A model generated the notes under the pieces. It was not told the origin of the DNA, did not search any database, and saw nothing but the letters and a program-made list of their open reading frames with translations. The position numbers and the translations under genes are program-made. DNA of 10,512 bases, taken from positions 1-10,512 of the forward strand of contig JAWLCV010000103.1 of NCBI GenBank assembly GCA_041686955.1. The letters run 5' to 3'. The stretch is from UBA7803 sp041686955. Lineage in GTDB: Bacteria > Pseudomonadota > Gammaproteobacteria > Pseudomonadales > Azotimanducaceae. Each line of letters opens with the position of its first letter. Position 1 is the first letter of the stretch. Shown piece by piece: positions 1-4,528 of this stretch.

Positions 1-383
1 CCCTCAGCCACAACCCTAATCTCAACGCGTGCCCCCGGCACCGCGAGCTCTACGATGCCGATTGCGGTCCAGGCTGGCCATGGGGCGCTGATGAACTCGT
101 CCCGGACCTTCATGAAGGCCGGCAGGTGGGCCTGCAGGCCGACGTGGTAGGTGGTGTACTCGACGATGTTGTCGTAGTCGAGGCCGGCTTCCTGGAGGAT
201 CCGGCCGACCGCCCGCCAGGCGTTGCGGAACTCCTCCTCAGGATCATTCGGCACCGTGCCGCCTTCGTTCAGACCGATCTGACCGGAGCAGAGCAGAAGG
301 CCGTGGGAACGGACTGCCGGGGCGAAATGGTAATGCTCGTAGCTTCGACGGTCCGCGTCGGGCACGATAACGTCTCTAACCAT
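1..383 (-). CDS. Rid (YjgF/YER057c/UK114) family protein, C-terminus cut by window edge
   Basis: Reading leftward from an ATG at 383-381 gives 127 codons with no stop before base 1. GGAGG at 395-391 lies 7 nt from the ATG. The protein has the Rid core: GLLLCSGQIGLN near residues 28-39, PEEEFRNAWRAVGRILQEAGL at 48-68 (the helix following the first strands), then YTTYHVG and a C-terminal PGARVEIRVVAEG. Family members are about 130 residues, so only a few residues are missing. Rid proteins form trimers with active sites at subunit interfaces, and the archetype RidA hydrolyses reactive enamines/imines such as 2-aminoacrylate. The archetype's catalytic arginine (Arg105 in E. coli RidA, context PARS) aligns with Trp105 here (PAWT), so classical imine deaminase activity is doubtful and a Rid4-Rid7-like subgroup is more likely. 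The gene is divergent from the phosphatase gene with 85 nt between starts, so control may be shared. Confidence 0.9.
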   Translation of the reverse strand, partial: MVRDVIVPDADRRSYEHYHFAPAVRSHGLLLCSGQIGLNEGGTVPNDPEEEFRNAWRAVGRILQEAGLDYDNIVEYTTYHVGLQAHLPAFMKVRDEFISAPWPAWTAIGIVELAVPGARVEIRVVAE

Positions 384-468
384 ATCCCCGCCTCCCCAGG
401 ATCATGAAGTACGACGATGGTAGACGAGGTGGCGGGAAAGGGTAAGTCCTGCGAGGGTGGAGCTGGTA

Positions 469-1290
469 ATGCTGAGATACTCCGAGGCGGTGGAGATCGG
501 AGCCGGCGAGCTGGAGGAGTATCTCCGCTTCGCGCTCGAGGTGGCTGAGTCGGCGGGGAAGGCGACGCTGCCGCATTTTCGATCCGAGCTCGTCGTCGAG
601 AACAAGCGCGCTGATGGGCGGTTCGACCCCGTCACCCGTGCCGATCGTGAAGCCGAGCAAGTAATTCGTCGGGCGGTGGAGGATCGATACCCGCAGCACG
701 GCATCTTCGGAGAGGAGTTCGGTCATCACGAAGGTAATGGCCTGACCTGGGTCATCGATCCCATCGACGGCACCCGCGCGTTCATGACCGGAATGCTTCA
801 CTGGGGCGTGCTGCTGGCATTGTTCGACGGCCAGCGCCCGGTGATCGGGGTGATGCACCAGCCGTTTACCGGCGAGGCGTTCTACGGGGACAACCGGTCC
901 GCCTGGTATCGCCGGACGGGCAGGGAGCGGAGGTTGCAATGCCGGCCGTGCCCGTCGTTGGACCAAGCCGTTCTCACCACCACCAGTCCACGGCTGTTCA
1001 GTGACCCCGTCGAGCGAGCGGGGTTCGAGCGGTTGGAGTCGGCAGTGAAACTGTCCAAGTACGGCGGAGACTGCTACATCTATGCCATGCTGGCCATGGG
1101 CTACGTCGATCTGGCGACAGATGCCGGTCTGCAGGCGTACGATATTCAGGCGCTGATGCCAATCATCACGGGTGCGGGCGGCGTCGTCAGCACCGTGGAC
1201 GGAAGCGATCCGAGTCTGGGAGGGACGGTGCTCGCGGCCGCGAGTCAGGAGCTTCACGAGTTGGCACTGGCCGCAATGTCACGAGGCTGA
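469..1290 (+). CDS. HisN-like inositol monophosphatase family phosphatase
   Basis: A 273-residue protein of the Mg-dependent, Li-sensitive phosphatase superfamily. Visible motifs are DPVTRADREAE (53-63), the metal-binding GEEFG (81-85), WVIDPIDGTRAF (94-105, metal and substrate aspartates), the GGDCYIY turn (199-205) and YDIQALMPIITGAGG (224-238), whose Asp225 supplies the third metal ligand. The YDxxALxPIxxGAGG form, rather than the WDxAAG of true inositol monophosphatases, resembles HisN-type histidinol-phosphatases. No his genes are nearby, so the substrate may be another small phosphomonoester. Start choice: ATG 469 has GGAG at 459-462 with a 6-nt spacer. The in-frame GTG at 457 would add four residues but has GAGG directly abutting it. 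The luciferase-like gene follows after 43 nt, so the two are probably co-transcribed. Confidence 0.88.
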   Translation: MLRYSEAVEIGAGELEEYLRFALEVAESAGKATLPHFRSELVVENKRADGRFDPVTRADREAEQVIRRAVEDRYPQHGIFGEEFGHHEGNGLTWVIDPIDGTRAFMTGMLHWGVLLALFDGQRPVIGVMHQPFTGEAFYGDNRSAWYRRTGRERRLQCRPCPSLDQAVLTTTSPRLFSDPVERAGFERLESAVKLSKYGGDCYIYAMLAMGYVDLATDAGLQAYDIQALMPIITGAGGVVSTVDGSDPSLGGTVLAAASQELHELALAAMSRG

Positions 1291-1333
1291 GGTCGGCCGC
1301 GGCGTGAAGGCGCGGGCGGTCGAGGAGGGGAGC

Positions 1334-2404
1334 ATGGATTTCGGGATCGCCCTGGCTACCACCACGGAGTCGTGGAAGGTCGTCCAGCGGGCAGAGGCGC
1401 TGGGGTTCAGTCACGCCTGGTTCTACGACACCCAGTTGCTGAACCCGGACGTCTTCATCGGCATGGCACTGGCCGCCGCCAACACCCGCCGAATTCGCTT
1501 GGGCACCGGCGTCCTCGTTCCGTCGAACCGCATCGAGCCGGTCACGGCGAACGCTCTGGCGACCTTGAACAAGCTCGCCCCGGGCCGGATCGATTTCGGG
1601 GTCGGCACCGGCTTCACCGCCCGCCGCACTCTCGGCCAGCGGGCCATTCCGCTCAAGCGGATGAAGGACTACATCGAGCGCGTGCAGAAGCTGTTGCTCG
1701 GTGAAACGGTGACCTGGATCAGCGAAGGCGAGAAGCACGAGATCGCCTTTCTGAATCCCGATCTGGGGCTCATAAACCTCGACGACCCCGTGGCGCTTCA
1801 CGTTTCTGCCATGGGACCGCGGTCCCGACGGCTCACGGCGGAGCTTGGTGCCGGGTGGCTCAATTTCTCCGCCAACGAAGGGGCCGCTCTCCGAACCCTC
1901 GAAGACATGCGCCAGGCGTGGCAGGAGCATTGGCGGGAGCCTGGCCAGCTGTACTCGACGCTGTTCTTCCTGGGTGCGGTGCTGCGGGCGGGTGAATCGC
2001 TCGACTCCGAACGCGTGCTGGCGCAAGCGGGTCCCGGTGTCGCGGTCTTCTTCCACAATCTGGTGGAAACCACCGATCCCGGCTCCATGGAGGGCATCAT
2101 CGGCAAGCCGTTGAGCGACCGTCTCGAGCGTTACCGGGAGGTCTACAACGGCTATCCGGCGAAACGCCGTCACCTCTACAACCACCGCGGACACCTGATG
2201 GTCGTCCGCCCCGAGGAGCGGTTCCTCATCACCCCGGATCTCATCGAATCCATGACCTTCACCGGCTCGCCCGAAGCGTTGCGGGCGCGGGTTGATCGCC
2301 TCGCGCAGGCCGGTTACAGCCAGCTCACCATCCAACTCGTGGAAGGGCAGGAAAGCGCGTTGGAGGAGTGGGCCGGGGTGTTCGGCCTGACGGCACCAAA
2401 GTGA
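1334..2404 (+). CDS. LLM-class (luciferase-like) flavin-dependent oxidoreductase
   Basis: A 356-residue TIM-barrel protein of the bacterial luciferase-like superfamily, whose members use reduced FMN or coenzyme F420 for monooxygenation or hydride transfer. The N-terminal strand MDFGIAL leads into a helix and GFSHAWFYDTQ (24-34). RIRLGTGVLVPSNRIEPV (53-70) and GRIDFGVGTGFTARRTLG (84-101) are the usual core strands and cofactor-side loops. The C-terminal FTGSPEALRARVDRLAQAGY (about 309-328) is the family's closing helix pattern. The start at ATG 1334 is supported by GGAGG at 1324-1328 with a 5-nt spacer, and the family homology begins exactly here. An open frame continues 54 codons upstream inside the previous gene but is an overlap artefact. 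No cofactor genes are visible, so FMN versus F420 and the substrate cannot be decided. An 8-nt stretch GAGGGGAG at 1325-1332, over the ribosome-binding site, is complementary to a loop of the candidate sRNA downstream. Confidence 0.9.
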   Translation: MDFGIALATTTESWKVVQRAEALGFSHAWFYDTQLLNPDVFIGMALAAANTRRIRLGTGVLVPSNRIEPVTANALATLNKLAPGRIDFGVGTGFTARRTLGQRAIPLKRMKDYIERVQKLLLGETVTWISEGEKHEIAFLNPDLGLINLDDPVALHVSAMGPRSRRLTAELGAGWLNFSANEGAALRTLEDMRQAWQEHWREPGQLYSTLFFLGAVLRAGESLDSERVLAQAGPGVAVFFHNLVETTDPGSMEGIIGKPLSDRLERYREVYNGYPAKRRHLYNHRGHLMVVRPEERFLITPDLIESMTFTGSPEALRARVDRLAQAGYSQLTIQLVEGQESALEEWAGVFGLTAPK

Positions 2405-2524
2405 TGCGAGGAGCCTGAGAGAGCCCCAGCTTGGGGCACGGCCCGATCACGTAGCGGCGCGGTTGCTCGTCGAAGATCTCCGCTAGGTGCATGAATTGCT
2501 TGCGCTTTCTGCAAGATTGCGGGG
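2405..2524. other. Noncoding stretch upstream of the sigma-54 promoter
   Basis: About 120 bases with no convincing gene. A short hairpin, GCCCCA (2423-2428) and TGGGGC (2432-2437) with a 3-nt loop, lies 18 nt after the oxidoreductase stop. It has no T-run, so it is a weak terminator or mRNA end-protection structure at best. A dyad CTTGC-N7-GCAAG at 2499-2515 is centred about 45 nt before the predicted sRNA start and could be an activator or accessory site. TAGGTGCA at 2484-2491 resembles one half of an NtrC-type site, but its partner half is poor. An enhancer-binding-protein site would be expected in or upstream of this stretch, including the end of the oxidoreductase gene. Confidence 0.35.
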
Positions 2525-2541
2525 TTGGCACGCAAGCTGCA
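2525..2541 (+). promoter_or_regulatory. Sigma-54 (RpoN) -24/-12 promoter
   Basis: TTGGCACGcaagCTGCA matches the consensus YTGGCACG-N4-TTGCW at every defined position except the first T of the -12 element, which is C. The invariant GG (2527-2528) and GC (2539-2540) are exactly 12 bp apart, as sigma-54 requires. Taking C2540 as -12 places the start near 2552, precisely at the base of a stem-loop that begins the candidate small RNA. No protein gene lies downstream on this strand before the terminator at 2615-2664. Transcription would need an enhancer-binding ATPase, whose identity is not visible here. Confidence 0.62.
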
Positions 2542-2551
2542 AAAGCTGAAT

Positions 2552-2664
2552 CGACGCCTGGTTCGACTCTCTCTCCCCTGAGGACCATGCCGGCGTCGGA
2601 TCCAGTGCGGATCCAGAGGCACCCAGCCTTTCCCTCTCCCCTCGGGCTGGGTGCCTCTATTTTT
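2552..2664 (+). ncRNA. Candidate sigma-54-dependent small RNA with two CTCTCCCCT loops
   Basis: About 113 nt between the promoter-predicted start and the end of a terminator T-run. Hairpin 1: 2552-2558 (CGACGCC) pairs with 2592-2598 (GGCGTCG) and, past bulged T2559, 2560-2561 pair with 2590-2591. The 28-nt loop is pyrimidine-rich. Hairpin 2: GGATCC 2598-2603 with GGATCC 2609-2614. Hairpin 3 is the terminator with a 16-nt loop. The 9-mer CTCTCCCCT occurs at 2571-2579 in loop 1 and at 2634-2642 in loop 3, each predicted single-stranded. Such C-rich anti-Shine-Dalgarno loops are typical of antisense-acting sRNAs that block ribosome binding, and sigma-54-dependent sRNAs are known (NrsZ and CrcZ in Pseudomonas, Qrr in Vibrio). 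I do not recognise this RNA as any of them. The evidence is promoter, fold and terminator only, with no expression or conservation data. Confidence 0.55.
2615..2664 (+). terminator. Strong rho-independent terminator
   Basis: A perfect 14-bp stem, AGAGGCACCCAGCC (2615-2628) with GGCTGGGTGCCTCT (2645-2658), has a 16-nt loop and is followed directly by ATTTTT (2659-2664). The T-run is only on the plus-strand side. In the minus direction the hairpin is followed by GC-rich sequence, so it is a rightward terminator. It lies 210 nt after the oxidoreductase stop, too far to be that gene's simple terminator, which supports its being the 3' end of a separate transcript. It also protects the convergent leftward gene ending at 2704. 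Confidence 0.9.
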
Positions 2665-2703
2665 CGCGAGTCTGTTCTTTCGCGAATCCGTCCGGCGACG
2701 CCT

Positions 2704-3006
2704 TCAGTCGTCGCCCCAGAACTTCCACCAAGGCTTCTTGCCAGCCGGGCTCGCTTCACCGGCCTCCCGGGCCTCCCGGTGCTCCTCCTGGATCTCCTTG
2801 CGCTCTTCGCGACGCGCCTGCATCTCCTGGGAGGTCTCATTGCGGCTCGTGACCCGCTCCCCCGTGTCCGGGGCTTGCTCCATGGCGCGCTCCCGCGCTT
2901 TTTCCCCGGGCGCGTCGGTGGATTGGCCCTTGCCTTGCGCCGCAAAGGCTGCGTCGCCGAAGGTGACCATGAGACCTATCAGGCCGAGCATTGCGATCTT
3001 GTTCAT
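2704..3006 (-). CDS. Small exported charged protein with C-terminal KKPWWKFWGDD
   Basis: A 100-residue protein not assigned to a named family. Residues 1-22 form a Sec signal peptide: MNK, a hydrophobic core (IAMLGLIGLMVTFG) and a likely cleavage after AFA. The mature part is hydrophilic: a flexible acidic/basic stretch, then a long, strongly charged helix (about 58-83, rich in E, R, K and Q), which could be a coiled coil. It ends with an aromatic-basic tail KKPWWKFWGDD that could sit at a membrane interface. The start at 3006 has GGAG (3017-3014) with a 7-nt spacer. It is the last leftward gene, 69 nt after purN, either the end of the TRAP operon or separately transcribed. A periplasmic or envelope role is inferred only from the signal peptide. 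Confidence 0.8.
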   Translation of the reverse strand: MNKIAMLGLIGLMVTFGDAAFAAQGKGQSTDAPGEKARERAMEQAPDTGERVTSRNETSQEMQARREERKEIQEEHREAREAGEASPAGKKPWWKFWGDD

Positions 3007-3008
3007 GT

Positions 3009-3031
3009 CGGAGCTCCGAACGATGGTTCGG
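3009..3031 (-). promoter_or_regulatory. Overlapping palindrome and hairpin at the ribosome-binding site of the small exported protein
   Basis: Two self-complementary elements share bases 3016-3018: the 10-bp palindrome CGGAGCTCCG (3009-3018), which contains the Shine-Dalgarno GGAG, and the hairpin CCGAAC-GATG-GTTCGG (3016-3031; 6-bp stem, 4-nt loop). In the mRNA the hairpin takes the first bases of the GGAG segment, so it would partly hide the ribosome-binding site. This could tune translation. It could also be chance in GC-rich sequence. Confidence 0.35.
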
Positions 3032-3075
3032 CGATTGTCACGGCTCTGACAGGCGCTTGTACAGTGGCGGGGTGA

Positions 3076-3675
3076 TCAGTAGCCGGCCGCGGCCTTCTGC
3101 TCGGCCAGCTCCGCCAGGGTGGTCACCACCAGCTTGCGTTCGGCCACCTTGACCCGCTCCTCGAGATCCGTCGCGCGGTCGCCTGGATGAACCGGTACCC
3201 GGACCTGCGCCAGCACCGGTCCGGCGTCGTATTCCTCGTCGACCAGGTGCACCGTGGCACCGGTCTCCGTGTCTCCGGAGGCCAGCACCGCTTCGTGAAC
3301 CCGGGCACCGTAGAACCCCCGGCCTCCGAACTTGGGCAGCAGTGCCGGATGGGTGTTGATGATGCGGTTGCGATAGGCGGTCAGCACGCGAGGGCCGAGC
3401 TTCTTCATGTACCCCGCCAACAATACCCAGTCCACGTCCGCGTCGGCCAGAGCCTGGGCCATGGCCGCGTCCAGCTCGTCCGGGTCGCGGTGGGTGGCCG
3501 AGCTCAGGTGGGCGGTGGGGATTCCCGCAGCCCGGGCTCGCTCGAGTGCCTTGGCGCCGCTGTTGTTGGAGATCACCAGCGCCACCTGCACGTGCAGATC
3601 ACCGCGCGCGCAGGCATCCAGAACGGCCTGAAGAATCGAGCCGCCGTGCGAGGCGAGTACTGCGATCTTCATCAT
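3076..3675 (-). CDS. purN: PurN-type phosphoribosylglycinamide formyltransferase
   Basis: A 199-residue protein of the formyltransferase fold. PurN transfers a formyl group from 10-formyltetrahydrofolate to glycinamide ribonucleotide in purine synthesis. Seen: the N-terminal phosphate-loop region ASHGGSILQAVLD (8-20), VISNN (34-38), AGYMKKLGP (87-95), the catalytic IINTHPALLPKFGG (105-118) with Asn107 and His109, and VDEEYDAGPVLAQ (145-157) with catalytic Asp150. Length fits the family (about 190-220). The ATG at 3675 overlaps the stop of the upstream gene (ATGA), and a second ATG at 3672 is equally usable. There is no clear Shine-Dalgarno, so translation is probably coupled. Odd: its usual partner purM is absent and it follows a TRAP/hotdog operon, so this may be a second, specialised copy. 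The stop is 69 nt from the next leftward gene. Confidence 0.88.
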   Translation of the reverse strand: MMKIAVLASHGGSILQAVLDACARGDLHVQVALVISNNSGAKALERARAAGIPTAHLSSATHRDPDELDAAMAQALADADVDWVLLAGYMKKLGPRVLTAYRNRIINTHPALLPKFGGRGFYGARVHEAVLASGDTETGATVHLVDEEYDAGPVLAQVRVPVHPGDRATDLEERVKVAERKLVVTTLAELAEQKAAAGY

Positions 3676-4445
3676 GAAGCGAGCCGGAAGATGGCGGTGT
3701 GCACGATCTCGGTGGCGAGATCCCCATCGCGCCAGTAGGCGAGGTACAGCTTCACGAACTGATGCCCCTTGCGCTCCCACTTCTCGAGGGGCACCGCACG
3801 GATCTCCAGGGTGTCACCCACCCGGATCAGCCTGCGAAAGCGCACTTCCGAGCCCACGTGAACCCACGCCGGCATGACGTATTCCCGAACCAGCGCGTAG
3901 TTCGCCATGCCCAGCAGCCAGTGGGGATGCGCTGCCGTTCTGTACACCGGTAGGTCGTCGTTCACCCGGGCCGCGTACGTGCGGTTGCCGTCCTCCGTGA
4001 TCTGCCAGTGCCACGGCGCGAAGGGCTGCTCCTCGACCACGGTCTCCCACGTCATCTCCACCCGTCCGGTCGATTTGGCCGCCCGGTCGAACACCGACTG
4101 ATCCTCGGGATCGGCCAGGCGCTCGGGAATCCGACTCGACATCTCGGCCAGCACGACGCCGGCGGCATCGATGCATCGGGTCACGTGGGCGCCATCCACC
4201 TCCTCCAGTCGAATCTCCAGCTCGTCGCCGTCGTAGGCGGGCTTGTGGAAGCGGACCGAGCTGACGGAATGGCTCAGCCACCGCTCGCCGAAGCGCTCCA
4301 CGAGGGGCCGGGTGAGGTAGCCGTAGACCGCCACGCCGGGCACCAGCGCGCCCCGAAACCCGTACTTGCGGGCGACGTCATCGCTGTGGATCCGGTTCTC
4401 CGAGCTCTCGGAGTAGTTTCTGGCTACGACCGTGTAGGTGCTCAT
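3672..4445 (-). CDS. Double-hotdog MaoC-like (acyl dehydratase/thioesterase-fold) protein
   Basis: A 257-residue protein with two hotdog-like halves. The first has ENRIHSDDVARKYGFRGALV (16-35), a version of the MaoC/(R)-hydratase segment, followed by VRFHKPAYDGDELEIRL (64-80). The second has AHPHWLLGMANYALV (172-186), then SEVRFRRLIRVGDTLEIRAV (199-218) and a final strand TEIVHTAIFRL. The hotdog fold normally handles acyl-thioesters (hydration, dehydration or hydrolysis). The hydratase-2 signature D-x-N-P-[LIV]-H reads S-E-N-R-I-H here, so the catalytic Asp is replaced by Ser15 while Asn and His20 remain. ATG 4445 is chosen because family similarity starts there. An in-frame ATG at 4463, with GAGG 6 nt upstream, would add MGQNAR and is a real alternative. 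The gene begins 83 nt after dctM and overlaps purN, so a role in metabolising the imported acid is inferred. Confidence 0.78.
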   Translation of the reverse strand: MSTYTVVARNYSESSENRIHSDDVARKYGFRGALVPGVAVYGYLTRPLVERFGERWLSHSVSSVRFHKPAYDGDELEIRLEEVDGAHVTRCIDAAGVVLAEMSSRIPERLADPEDQSVFDRAAKSTGRVEMTWETVVEEQPFAPWHWQITEDGNRTYAARVNDDLPVYRTAAHPHWLLGMANYALVREYVMPAWVHVGSEVRFRRLIRVGDTLEIRAVPLEKWERKGHQFVKLYLAYWRDGDLATEIVHTAIFRLAS

Positions 4446-4528
4446 GCGCGCATTCTGCCCCATCCATGGCCTCGAGGCATCCGGGGCCTGCTTTACGACC
4501 ATCGGGCGACCTGCGAGTTCGAGGCCGG

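Noticed and set aside
457..468. GTG at 457 as start of the HisN-like phosphatase
   Set aside because: GAGG touches the GTG with no spacer, while ATG 469 has GGAG at a 6-nt spacing. The extra four residues show no family similarity.
2423..2437. GCCCCA/TGGGGC hairpin as terminator of the oxidoreductase gene
   Set aside because: Only 6 bp, with no T-run after it on either strand, so it is mentioned in the noncoding entry but not called as a terminator.
2475..2491. NtrC binding site upstream of the sigma-54 promoter
   Set aside because: Only the right half (GGTGCA) fits the TGCACCA-N3-TGGTGCA pattern, and the distance to the promoter is shorter than usual. Kept only as a weak remark.
2422..2493. 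Minus-strand reading beginning MHLAEIFDEQPRRYVIGPCP with GC-rich third codon positions, possibly a gene remnant
   Set aside because: No Shine-Dalgarno upstream of the ATG, no recognisable family, and the frame runs on into the antisense of the oxidoreductase 3' end. In DNA this GC-rich, such patterns arise by chance.
2661..2688. Repeated TTCGCGA (2663-2669 and 2681-2687) after the terminator
   Set aside because: Only two short copies, each almost self-palindromic, with no further copies noticed. Too little to call a repeat element or protein-binding site.
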